Notes under the pieces: model-generated
What the model was told of the DNA's origin: nothing
What the model saw: only the letters and a program-made list of their open reading frames with translations
The model's database searches: none
In this document: one piece after another, positions 55,637 through 64,000 of the stretch
Layout of the letters: every line of letters starts with the position of its first letter
Position numbering within the stretch: position 1 is the first letter of the stretch
Position numbers and translations under genes: made by a program
Source: Mucilaginibacter geliditolerans
GTDB taxonomy: Bacteria > Bacteroidota > Bacteroidia > Sphingobacteriales > Sphingobacteriaceae
NCBI RefSeq assembly: GCF_014200495.1
Contig: NZ_JACHBY010000014.1
Location: 1 to 64,000 of the forward strand
DNA length: 64,000 bases
Reading direction: 5' to 3'

Positions 55637-56992
55637 CTAATTGAATTTCCACCAGTTGAAATTAAACAAATGTCCCTGGCTACCTTTAAACACAAAGTAC
55701 ACATCGTGAATACCCCTTTCTTTGTTAACCGCAACAGATTGGGTTCCCCATATTTCCAAACCGCCTGTGTTTTTTACGGATAAAGTACCCAGTAAGAAAC
55801 CGTCAGGCTTGTCAATGCGTATCTCTATTATACCCCCATCAGTATTTGCTGCCACATTCGCATAAAATGACTTTGGGTCTCTTTTAAAATCGACGCTTCG
55901 TACTTTAATATAATCACCACTATCTATATTTGTTACGTATATTCCATTATTACCTGTTGCGGTACTAACGCCCGATTCCCAGGCTATTGTTTCTGCCTCC
56001 TGACGAACAAAAGGATCCAGGTTTCTTACTGCATTGATCACGCCTTTGGTAGTCGGGGTGATCATAGGAATTGTACCATCAGGTTGATAAGTAAATTGAT
56101 CAATACAAACCGACCTTGTAAAGCCCCCTCCGCCCGGTAAAGCTTGGTCATGATAAAAAAAGTATGATATACCATGGTAATCTATCATCCCAGGGTGGTT
56201 TGTAAATGCGCCGTTTTTTTGAATAATGCGCATAAGTGTATCCCGGTTCACCCAAGGACCAGTTGGCCCCGCACTGGTAGAATAAGCGATGTGCTCCGGC
56301 ACACCACCGGCAGCATATACCATGTAGTATAAATTGTTTCGTTTATAAAACCAGGGCCCTTCCTCGTATTGGGTAAAACGGTTGGAATTTCCGGTACGTT
56401 TCCCAAACCCTTGCCCTGTAAGCGGCACTGTTTGTATCTCTCCTGAATAAGAGATCATATCCCGATTTAATTTCACATAAAACAACTGTGGGTTTCCCCA
56501 ATACAGATAAGCCTGCCCATCGGTATCAATAAATACCGTAGGATCAATATCGCCACGACCAGTATAAGCTAAGGGATGGCCAATGGCATCAATAAATGGC
56601 CCTTCGGCTGTTGGGCCAACGGCTACCCCAATAGCCATACCTTTGCCGTCGGCCCGGTTCATTGGCACATACCAGTAAAATTTACCATTACGAAAAATAC
56701 ACTGCCCGGCCCAGGCTTCTTTATTTGCCCATGAGAATGTTTTTAACGATAACGGCGCGCCCCTGTCGGTCCAATTCACCATATCTGTGGTTGAAAATAA
56801 GCGCCAATCTTGCATATTGAAATCGTTAGATGTCGTCACGTCGTGGCTTGTATACAAAAACACGGTGTCGTGGTATACCATGGGTGCCGGATCGGCTGTA
56901 AATGTGGTTTGGATAATTGGGTTTTGCGCTTTCAAGCTTGTTGCAGTGAACAGGAACAGGCACAAACTTGAAATGGGTAATAATTTTTTCAT
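55637..56992 (-). CDS. Secreted GH43 glycosidase with C-terminal CBM6
   Basis: A 451-residue family 43 enzyme whose signal peptide (MKKLLPISSLCLFLFTATSL) is the same as that of the GH51 enzyme. Catalytic residues are Asp34 (FTADPAPM), Asp150 (GRGDIDPTVF) and Glu211 (TQYEEGPWF). The last 125 or so residues (QEAETIAWESGVSTATGNNG, then DSGDYIKVRSVDF) are a family 6 carbohydrate-binding module. Arabinofuranosidase or xylosidase activity is likely. The gap to the GH51 gene is 131 bases and contains that gene's copy of the shared leader. Confidence 0.9.
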   Translation of the reverse strand: MKKLLPISSLCLFLFTATSLKAQNPIIQTTFTADPAPMVYHDTVFLYTSHDVTTSNDFNMQDWRLFSTTDMVNWTDRGAPLSLKTFSWANKEAWAGQCIFRNGKFYWYVPMNRADGKGMAIGVAVGPTAEGPFIDAIGHPLAYTGRGDIDPTVFIDTDGQAYLYWGNPQLFYVKLNRDMISYSGEIQTVPLTGQGFGKRTGNSNRFTQYEEGPWFYKRNNLYYMVYAAGGVPEHIAYSTSAGPTGPWVNRDTLMRIIQKNGAFTNHPGMIDYHGISYFFYHDQALPGGGGFTRSVCIDQFTYQPDGTIPMITPTTKGVINAVRNLDPFVRQEAETIAWESGVSTATGNNGIYVTNIDSGDYIKVRSVDFKRDPKSFYANVAANTDGGIIEIRIDKPDGFLLGTLSVKNTGGLEIWGTQSVAVNKERGIHDVYFVFKGSQGHLFNFNWWKFN

Positions 56993-57097
56993 CGTGAAAG
57001 TTAATTTTATTTATTGTGTTTTTTACACTTATTCTACAAGGCCAACGCGTCATTTCCCTTATTCGGGATGCGCTCAAACATTGCAGATTTTTTAAAA
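56919..57097 (-). repeat. Shared leader/signal-peptide cassette, copy 2 (GH43)
   Basis: Same segment as 55429-55570. Here the similarity to copy 3 extends further upstream (CGCTCAAACATTG, then a T/A-rich run), to about 57097. Confidence 0.85.
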
Positions 57098-57194
57098 ATT
57101 TAGTTGGCAATATTTGAATGGCACCAGCGTCTCTCCTGCTTAAAACCCTCATTTATAGCTTTTTATTTGAGCGCGTATTGCCGTTAAGGTAACT

Positions 57195-58562
57195 TTAATT
57201 AAGCAACGATAGTTTTAACAAAGCGGCCCCGTGTGTATTGATTGTTTTTTTATATCCTTTTTTAAAGGTACCTACATCTTCTTTTTCCCAAAGGTCCCGA
57301 ACGGCTATCTTTCCTTCCAGGCCAAGTTGGGCAAAGTTTACATCCACATCTTGCGGCTGCCCCGCCAGGTTGAATAAAGCGACATAAATATCCTTACTAT
57401 TGGGCACGTGCGAATACCAAACCATTGCATCATTAGTTTTGTATAACTGGCGCGGTTCGGTCCCATGTTGGTTAACGGCTATCACCTCATCGTTTGTGAA
57501 CAGTTTCAATTCCTGTTCCCTGTTTTCGGGCATGTTGCCGCCCAAAATTAGCGGGGAGCGGAAAATCGTCCAAAATGTCATATGCGAATACTCCTCGTCT
57601 TTTGTAAAACGGCTATAACGCTCGGCACCTACAGGGCCCCGTTTCGACAACTTGCCTATCTGTATCATATCACAATCGGGCCAATGGCCGGGCCCGCCAA
57701 CGCCTTCCCATTGTTTGCCATAATTAAACATTTGCAATACGGCGTTCCACTCGTCCCAAAAGTCATTGGCCACCCGCCACATATTGGCATTTTGTTTTAC
57801 GTTATCAGCTTTATCAACAGGCGTAGCCCCCGGTGATGTACTGAACACGATGGCCCTGCCGCAATTATCAATTGCCTTCCGGTAGCCCTCAATCTCCGCA
57901 GTGCTATAAGGACTCGATAAGTCATCAACCTTAATAAAATCAACGCCCCAAGCGGCATATAACTTCAATATTGAATTCAGGTATTCCTGCGCACCGGGTT
58001 TAGCCATATTCAGGCCAAACATGTGGTTCATCCAGGCGCATTTTGAATTAGTATCGGCTATCATATCAGCAGTTATGCCATTAGTGCCCATTACGGGTGA
58101 TTTTGCCCATACTGCCTGGCGTGGGATGCCACGCATTACATGAATACCAAATTTCAACCCCAGCGAATGGACATAGGCAGCCAATGGCTTAAACCCCTTA
58201 CCTCCAAATGCCGACGGAAACTTAGTTGTATCAGGAGTTAAACGCCCCCATTGGTCCATCGCCAGCCAGGGGCTATATGAGCCATTTGCAAGTCTTTTTT
58301 GATCCGGGTTGCTACTTCGGCTATCTAAGGACCATAAAAAATCCACCACTATATATTGCCAGCCATGCGCCTTCAGGTTTTTCGCCATGTAATCAGCATT
58401 TGCTTTTACCTCATCCTCATGAACCGCCATACCGTAACAATTGTAACTGTTCCATCCCATGGGGGGGGTTAGCGCAACACTCGTGTTTTGCGCTTTCAAG
58501 CTTGTTGCAGTGAACAGGAACAGGAACAGGAACAAACTTGAAATGTGTAATAATTTTTTCAT
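57195..58562 (-). CDS. Secreted GH27 alpha-galactosidase-like enzyme
   Basis: Family 27 retaining enzyme releasing alpha-linked galactose, or beta-L-arabinopyranose in some members. The signal peptide is a lengthened version of the shared one (LFLFLFLFTATSLKAQ). The barrel starts LTPPMGWNSYNCYGMAVHED. The nucleophile Asp213 lies in DFIKVDDL, and the acid/base residue is the Asp of the WRVAND segment. GGPGHWPDCDMIQIG and FRSPLILGGNMP are family signatures. The C-terminal antiparallel beta domain is present. It is 199 bases upstream of the GH43 gene and 135 downstream of GH5. Confidence 0.92.
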   Translation of the reverse strand: MKKLLHISSLFLFLFLFTATSLKAQNTSVALTPPMGWNSYNCYGMAVHEDEVKANADYMAKNLKAHGWQYIVVDFLWSLDSRSSNPDQKRLANGSYSPWLAMDQWGRLTPDTTKFPSAFGGKGFKPLAAYVHSLGLKFGIHVMRGIPRQAVWAKSPVMGTNGITADMIADTNSKCAWMNHMFGLNMAKPGAQEYLNSILKLYAAWGVDFIKVDDLSSPYSTAEIEGYRKAIDNCGRAIVFSTSPGATPVDKADNVKQNANMWRVANDFWDEWNAVLQMFNYGKQWEGVGGPGHWPDCDMIQIGKLSKRGPVGAERYSRFTKDEEYSHMTFWTIFRSPLILGGNMPENREQELKLFTNDEVIAVNQHGTEPRQLYKTNDAMVWYSHVPNSKDIYVALFNLAGQPQDVDVNFAQLGLEGKIAVRDLWEKEDVGTFKKGYKKTINTHGAALLKLSLLN

Positions 58563-58676
58563 TATCAGAATTAATTTTATTTATTTATTGTGTTTCTTTT
58601 ACACTTATTTTACAAGGCCAATGAGGCATTTCCATTATTCGAAATCCGCTCAAACATTGGCGATTTTTTTTAAAAT
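58485..58676 (-). repeat. Shared leader/signal-peptide cassette, copy 3 (GH27)
   Basis: Third copy of the leader and signal-peptide segment. A six-base unit (AACAGG on the plus strand) is repeated more often here than in copies 1 and 2, adding two Leu-Phe pairs in frame to the signal peptide. The leader also has an extra TTTA unit. Confidence 0.85.
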
Positions 58677-58697
58677 GTTGTTTGTGGACTAAGGTTA

Positions 58698-60395
58698 TTA
58701 TATTTTCACAAACGCCCATTGCTGGTTTTTGCCCCCAAAGTAATTAAATTGGTCTGCCACACTACCATTTCTGAATGGAATTGCCGCATTATTTCCTAAC
58801 CCAACTTCGAGGGCTTTTCCGCTATTTACGTTGATGATTTCATAGAATCCATCGTAGGTGGGCTGAATTAACCAGTTTTGATTGGGGCTGCCCGTACCTG
58901 TATAATCCCACATATCCACGGCCCCGCTATTAGATTGAGACCCACCCCATACTTCCAAACACTTCCCGCTAACGTGCATAGGGGTTAACAGGTAGCTGCC
59001 ATTTGCAGCAGCTTGCACTTTAAATTGCTGATTTGCTCCGGCATCATAATCCCATTGATCTGCCAGTGCCCCATTATTACTTGCCCAGCCACCGATCTCT
59101 AAAGGCTTAAAACTATACCTGTTGATAATCTGGTACACACCACCAACCTGAAATGCAGAGGACGCGCCAGTTTGTGTTCCTTGTAGAAGGGCCGCTAATT
59201 CACGTTGATCTTGTACCGCGTAACTCGACCTGCCGATAATCGAACCAGTATCCCAAAGGAATGGGATCAAGCCGTTCCCCAAAGCCTGGTGCATAACGTA
59301 ATTATACCAATATGCTTTGGAAGCAAGGTTGAAGTTTAAAGAGTCTCCAGTAAGGTTTCGGTTTACTACTGCAAATTCGCCCATTATTACCGGGATTCCA
59401 TGGTCAACGAATTTTGTCTTCATCTGCCCGAACGATGTATTCACATCCGACTCTTCACCATAGGTGGCATTGCGCGTAGGATCGAACGTGGTGTGATACC
59501 CCGAACCCCAATAGTAAAACATGTTGCCCCATGATGCGTCTGAGGTCATTATACAGAAGTTGATTGGAGTATAGTAATGTATTTCCACCATCAAACGATT
59601 AGATGCCGGATCGGTAGGCATAGTGTTCATCAAACTGTTTGTTTTTGTAATATCGGTGCTTGGTCCCTGAATAACCAAAGTCCTGTAGCTGTTGTGCCCG
59701 CCGGTTGACCTCACCGCGTTGATAAAAGTTTGATGATAAGAAAGCAGGACCCTCATCCCTGTGGTATCCGTTGCGTTAGGTTCATTCGCGCTGGCAAAAA
59801 GCAGGTGTTGATCAAAACCACGCATTTGTGTTGCAATTTGTTCCCAAAGTGCTTTTTGTTTGGCATTAACAGCGGGCTGCGCGGTGGTTGTACAATTATT
59901 CTCCAACCATCCGTTGTCCCAATGTATATTTAATATCACATACATTCCATCGTTAACGCAGTATTGCACAACCTGCTGCACACGGGTAAGCCAGGCCGGG
60001 TCTATTTGCTCGGTTGATGTGTTTATTATATGTGACCAGTCCCAATTACAAGGTATCCTTATGGCGTTAAACCCCATTCGTTTATAGCCGTCAATTAGTG
60101 CCTGGGTAATATTGGGGTTTCCCCACCCGTTTTCGTTATTTGGGGCTTCCATGGTGTTACCAATATTAATCCCTAACGTCATATTTGCAGCGATTTGAGG
60201 CGCTGTACCGGTCATCCCTGTTTGATCGGGCGGAAGTGGTGACGTGTTATAACTCGGGTAACTCAATGCGGCGAATGTCTTATTAACTTTGTTTGTAATA
60301 AGCGGCTTAATGCCTGAACCTATTTCTTGCTTGCTGCATCTTGTTAATACAAGGACTGCCAGGATGCATAAAAGATTGATTAAAGTTTTCTTCAT
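58698..60395 (-). CDS. GH5 endo-glycanase lipoprotein with C-terminal ricin-type CBM13
   Basis: Probable endo-acting beta-glucanase or xyloglucanase, anchored as a lipoprotein through Cys20 (LVLTRC). The barrel opens LGINIGNTMEAPNNENGWGN. It has RIPCNWDWS, acid/base Glu in FASANEPNA, the conserved His in VEIHYYTP and nucleophile Glu in VIMGEFAVVNR. The last 140 or so residues form a ricin-B-like carbohydrate-binding domain with three repeats (KPLEIGGW, KCLEVWGG, KALEVGLG, each followed by a Q-W-type end). As the only endo-enzyme seen, it would cut the backbone for the exo-enzymes. It is the first gene of the minus-strand run and faces the regulator at 61505. Confidence 0.88.
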   Translation of the reverse strand: MKKTLINLLCILAVLVLTRCSKQEIGSGIKPLITNKVNKTFAALSYPSYNTSPLPPDQTGMTGTAPQIAANMTLGINIGNTMEAPNNENGWGNPNITQALIDGYKRMGFNAIRIPCNWDWSHIINTSTEQIDPAWLTRVQQVVQYCVNDGMYVILNIHWDNGWLENNCTTTAQPAVNAKQKALWEQIATQMRGFDQHLLFASANEPNATDTTGMRVLLSYHQTFINAVRSTGGHNSYRTLVIQGPSTDITKTNSLMNTMPTDPASNRLMVEIHYYTPINFCIMTSDASWGNMFYYWGSGYHTTFDPTRNATYGEESDVNTSFGQMKTKFVDHGIPVIMGEFAVVNRNLTGDSLNFNLASKAYWYNYVMHQALGNGLIPFLWDTGSIIGRSSYAVQDQRELAALLQGTQTGASSAFQVGGVYQIINRYSFKPLEIGGWASNNGALADQWDYDAGANQQFKVQAAANGSYLLTPMHVSGKCLEVWGGSQSNSGAVDMWDYTGTGSPNQNWLIQPTYDGFYEIINVNSGKALEVGLGNNAAIPFRNGSVADQFNYFGGKNQQWAFVKI

Positions 60396-61504
60396 AAAAA
60401 ATTGGTTAAGGTTGCGGCTTTTATTGCCGCTATAATAAATTGGTTAATTGCATTTTAAGAGATCTGGTAACACGGTAAATTTGGTTTATATGTCTCATTA
60501 TAAATATGTTATATGTACTATATTGTGCGTAATTTTGTTTATAACTACCTTCAGTCGGGCAGCTATAATTAAAAAACCATATGACTTTTTGCATTGCATA
60601 AAGGCCGGGTTTCGCGGTAATAACACCGAGTAAAAAGACTAATAATAAGGTAGTTACTATTCCTGACAGGGATGAGTCTAACATTAGTTTCATTTTTCAG
60701 TAAGAATAAAATAAGTCTGGACCGGTTTAATTGGTTAAATTTCATTTTTTGCTGGGCAAAAAAAGGTAGTTAATAAAAACAAGGGCGCTTTAAAATCAGC
60801 CAACCATAACGGTTGGATTGACAGCAAATCTCTTTAGTAAAATTTTTGCGTAGTATTGGGTTTATTAACCTGGCGGTAAAATTATAAAAGAGAAAAATGG
60901 GCGATGGGGGAAAAAAGTCAGAAAATAGAGTGTAAAATGTCAACCAAATCTGCGGCTATCCCAACATAACTAACTGATTTTAATTGTTTTTAATGTTATG
61001 TGCACAGTATTGATAAGCCAGTATGTCAAAATGCCCAGATGTAAATGGGGCCATAGTTGCCTTCAAAGAATTGATGAACAAGGAAGATGGTTTTTTAGGG
61101 CAATTCAAAAGCGAATTAGCCAATAGCACTTTTCATTATTAAGAGTAGCTTTTATTTATTTTTGATAATATAATAAAATTGTTCTTTTGTTGAATAAATT
61201 TCCTACCTGGATCAAATTGAGAAATTGGGGCCGCCGCTTAAAGGTCATCCGACGAATGGTCGATACGTTCTTGTTGCTGCGGTTCTACCTTTTTCTCAAT
61301 CAATTCGTCAAGGTATTGAAATACGACATATATTTTTATTTTGATTACCCATTTAATAATTTTACTTAAATTTTATGCAAAAAATAAGATTAAAGCTTAT
61401 GTGTTTTATTGTGCTAAATTGCTAGCTTCTGTAACAAATATATTACTTTATCATACTGCCATACAAGTTACACTATTAACTTTGGGACTCTCAACGATAC
61501 CTTG
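60396..61504. other. 1.1-kb divergent intergenic region
   Basis: The region between the GH5 gene (minus) and the hybrid regulator (plus) has no convincing gene. TAACTTTG at 61477-61484 fits the -7 promoter consensus and lies 20 bases before the regulator start. Two doubtful frames exist. One is a 39-codon frame at 61023-61142 (MSKCPDVNGAIVAFKELMNK, then EDGFLGQF), possibly a remnant. The other is a minus-strand stretch around 61245-61350 reading VVFQYLDELIEKKVEPQQQE with no start codon. The spacing and low coding content suggest regulatory DNA plus decayed sequence. Confidence 0.4.
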
Positions 61505-64000
61505 ATGCGTGCAAAATTTTATTTTCTTCTTGCAGTTATATCTTTTTTAGCAGATATAAATGCTTTTGCGCAAAACAGCCAGTACCAGTTTTCACGGCTC
61601 AATATAAGTAACGGGCTGTCGCACAACCAGGTTACCTGTATTTTTAAGGACTCTGAGGGCTTTATGTGGTTCGGCACGCCTTCGGGACTTAACCGTTATG
61701 ACGGTTATACTTTTAAAGTATTCAAGCACGACGTAAATAACAAAAATTCCATTAATGATGACTTTATAAATAATATTTTTGAAGGGCCCGACAAAAAATT
61801 ATGGATAACAACCCCGAGTGGATATTCCTTTTATGATCCCGAAACAGAGCAGTTTAATAATGATGTATCATCAGCGATCGATTCTTTCAAACTTCCCGGG
61901 TATCCGTTCGCTTCCAAGATACTTCACAACGGCAAAGGCGACTTTTGGTTTTTATGTCCTGGTTCTGGCCTTTGCAGGTATAATGAGCTGAAAAAAACTG
62001 CCACGCGTTATTATCATAACCATAATTCCAATCCATCTTTATATTCAAGTTTTGTTACAGATATTGAGCAGGATACAACCGGCAATATATGGCTTGCTTA
62101 TGATGACGGCGTAGTAGAGCTATTTGATATAAAACACAATGCAATTACATACCATACCGATATTTTTAAAAAAGCTGCTAATAATAAGGGTAAGGATTAC
62201 TCGATAACTATTGACAGTGACGGCGATCTCTGGGTGTTTACCCCCAACATGGATTCCGGCGTGTATTATTACAACCGCCGAACGGGACGGTTTAGGTACA
62301 TCACAAAAGAATCGTCAGAAACACCGCTTACATCGAACATCATCACTAGTATTATTCAGGCCGACGATGGCCTCATGTGGATCTCTACTGATCATGGCGG
62401 CATAAACTTATTGGATAAAAAAAGCGGGAAAATTACTTATTTATTAAATAGGGAAGATGACCCAAAATCATTGGGACAAAACACTGTAACGCTTTACAAA
62501 GACAACACAGGCATTATGTGGGCCCGTACGCTTAAAGAGGGGGTAAGTTATTATCATAAGAATATAATCAGGTTCTCGTTATACAGGCACTTTGCTTCAG
62601 ATCCCACGAGTGTTGGGTTTGAAGATGTTAATAAATTTGTTGAAGATAAAAACGGTAACTTATGGATTGGGACCAACGGAGGCGGTTTAATTTATTTTGA
62701 TCGCAAAACAGGTAAGTTTACCCAGTATAAGCACGATCCGGGAAACCCCAATAGTCTCAGCAATGATATTATTGTAAGCCTATGTATCGACCATGATCAG
62801 CAACTATGGATAGGTACGTATTTTGGAGGGCTGGATCATTTTGACGGAAGAAAATTTATTCACTACAAACATAATGACAAGGTGCCCACGAGCATTGCTG
62901 ATGACCGGGTATGGAACATTCTGGAAGATTCATCGAACCGATTATGGATAGGCACTTTTGCGGCGGGATTGCAAATATTTGACAGAGAAAGAAAAATATT
63001 TTCCCCTCCCTTTAAGCAAACGGATATCAGGTCGCCTTTTATATCCGCACTCTTTGAGGATACCAAAGGTAATCTCTGGGTAGGAGGATACATTGGGATA
63101 GATAAAATATTAAAAAATGGGCGTGGCGTTATACATTATAATAAAAAGAAAAACGACCCTAACGGCTTGATCAGTGATGACATCCACAGTATCATGCAGG
63201 ACAGCCGCGGCCTGATGTGGATAGCGACAAGGGAGGGACTAAGCATATTGAACCCCGAAACTAATCGTTTTATCTCGCTCACGAAAAAGGACGGGTTGCC
63301 CGAAAACCAGGTTTTGAATGTATTGGAAGATAACAGGGGGGCCATGTGGCTAAGTACATCAAACGGGCTGAGCCGGATAACGTTGACACCGGGCAATGGC
63401 ACCTATAAGTTTCAATTTGAAAACTTTGATGAGACGGATGGCCTGCAGGGCAGAGAGTTCAATATAAATGCAGCCTTAAAAACCAATAAAGGGGAATTGG
63501 TATTTGGCGGCTCGCACGGCTTCAATATTTTCGACCCACTAAGTATACATCCGAATATCGATGAGCCTAAATTAATTTTCACCGATTTTCAGCTATTCAA
63601 CAAAAGTATAGCAGCCGATGAAGAAGTTGACGGCCATGTGGTGTTATCTAAAGCAATTTCGGCCACAAAGGAAATAACGCTGAACCACAGTGAAAATGTG
63701 TTTACCATTGAATTTGCCGCCTTAAATTTCTTTAACCCCAATAAAATAACGTATCAGTATATGATGGAGGGTTTTGATAAAAGCTGGATTACTGCAAACA
63801 ATGCTACACGGAAAGCTACCTATACCAACCTTGACGGAGGCGATTATACTTTTGAGGTACGGGCTATTGGCCAGGAGGGAAAATGGAAACCCAGCTATAT
63901 AAAATTAAAAATTAAGGTATTGCCCCCGTTCTGGAAATCGCCAATTGCCTATTTTATATATGTTTTCTCCGTCATAGCGATATTGTATTACATCCGCAAA
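61505..64000 (+). CDS. Hybrid two-component system sensor-regulator, N-terminal part (runs off the window)
   Basis: An open frame of 832 codons continues past the end of the window. After a signal peptide (MRAKFYFLLAVISFLADINA, then FAQ), the periplasmic part holds many regulator-propeller repeats, each with a W-IGT-type strand (MWFGTPSGLNRYDG, LWIGTNGGGLIYFDR, LWIGTYFGGLDHFDG, LWVGGYIGIDKI). The Y_Y_Y domain follows (about 700-800, YQYMMEGFDKSWITANN) and then the first membrane helix (IAYFIYVFSVIAILYYI). Complete relatives continue with histidine kinase, receiver and AraC-type DNA-binding domains. It probably senses an oligosaccharide released by the nearby enzymes and activates the locus. 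Confidence 0.92.
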   Translation, partial: MRAKFYFLLAVISFLADINAFAQNSQYQFSRLNISNGLSHNQVTCIFKDSEGFMWFGTPSGLNRYDGYTFKVFKHDVNNKNSINDDFINNIFEGPDKKLWITTPSGYSFYDPETEQFNNDVSSAIDSFKLPGYPFASKILHNGKGDFWFLCPGSGLCRYNELKKTATRYYHNHNSNPSLYSSFVTDIEQDTTGNIWLAYDDGVVELFDIKHNAITYHTDIFKKAANNKGKDYSITIDSDGDLWVFTPNMDSGVYYYNRRTGRFRYITKESSETPLTSNIITSIIQADDGLMWISTDHGGINLLDKKSGKITYLLNREDDPKSLGQNTVTLYKDNTGIMWARTLKEGVSYYHKNIIRFSLYRHFASDPTSVGFEDVNKFVEDKNGNLWIGTNGGGLIYFDRKTGKFTQYKHDPGNPNSLSNDIIVSLCIDHDQQLWIGTYFGGLDHFDGRKFIHYKHNDKVPTSIADDRVWNILEDSSNRLWIGTFAAGLQIFDRERKIFSPPFKQTDIRSPFISALFEDTKGNLWVGGYIGIDKILKNGRGVIHYNKKKNDPNGLISDDIHSIMQDSRGLMWIATREGLSILNPETNRFISLTKKDGLPENQVLNVLEDNRGAMWLSTSNGLSRITLTPGNGTYKFQFENFDETDGLQGREFNINAALKTNKGELVFGGSHGFNIFDPLSIHPNIDEPKLIFTDFQLFNKSIAADEEVDGHVVLSKAISATKEITLNHSENVFTIEFAALNFFNPNKITYQYMMEGFDKSWITANNATRKATYTNLDGGDYTFEVRAIGQEGKWKPSYIKLKIKVLPPFWKSPIAYFIYVFSVIAILYYIRK

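Noticed and set aside
60430..60693. Minus-strand 87-codon frame with a hydrophobic N-terminus
   Set aside because: It sits in the divergent regulatory region upstream of the GH5 gene, has low-complexity composition after the hydrophobic stretch and no recognisable motif; support is too weak to call a gene.

Overview
The window looks like chromosome of a Bacteroidota, most likely a plant-polysaccharide-degrading member of the Sphingobacteriaceae (Mucilaginibacter-like; this is inference). The evidence is a SusC/SusD pair, a hybrid two-component regulator, many secreted glycoside hydrolases with signal peptides ending in 'AQ', Bacteroidota-type promoters (TTTG, about 20 bases, TAnnTTTG) and IntDOT-like tyrosine recombinases.

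Region 1 (1-23964, all +) is one arm of a polysaccharide utilisation locus. It holds a frameshifted GH3, then GH39, GH42, GH2, GH2, GH29 and a GH141-like beta-helix protein with a C-terminal PDZ domain, then SusC, SusD, a terminator and a third GH2. Short gaps suggest one or a few operons. Region 3 (51754-64000) is a second arm: GH5, GH27, GH43, GH51 and GH43 on the minus strand, diverging from a hybrid two-component system regulator that runs off the right edge. Together the enzymes fit a branched hemicellulose such as xyloglucan, or pectic side chains carrying arabinose, galactose, fucose and xylose (inference). Three of the minus-strand genes share a nearly identical leader and signal-peptide segment.

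Region 2 (about 24000-51700) is an accessory island between these arms. Two identical 19-base repeats (25424-25442 and 49969-49987), which match the anticodon arm of a CAT-anticodon tRNA, bound about 24.5 kb. The island carries related tyrosine recombinases at 25651 and 32537, with a third just outside it at 50110. A 19-base repeat, TGTTAYRRWTRTGTTACAG, occurs four times and divides it into modules. Module a (25.6-37.6 kb) has an AlbA_2 protein, truncated SpvB and other gene remnants, an M19 dipeptidase, a recombinase lodged in an araC-type gene end, a luciferase-like monooxygenase and an AbiE toxin-antitoxin pair. Module b (37.7-44.8 kb) has two TetR regulators with an MFS pump, an internally deleted MarR, and a third TetR controlling a G+C-rich pair of unknown genes plus an SDR. 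Module c (44.8-49.99 kb) is flanked by 153-base direct repeats and holds only two co-directional genes: an AbiEi-like/Fic fusion and a primase-helicase of the AEP-TOTE type.

Module c is the best candidate for a little-described conflict system. It has tandem operator-like repeats upstream, its own flanking repeats and an adjacent recombinase. The TetR/propeller/Ig-like/SDR unit with operators lying over its promoter is the second candidate. No CRISPR array, rRNA or intact tRNA was seen.
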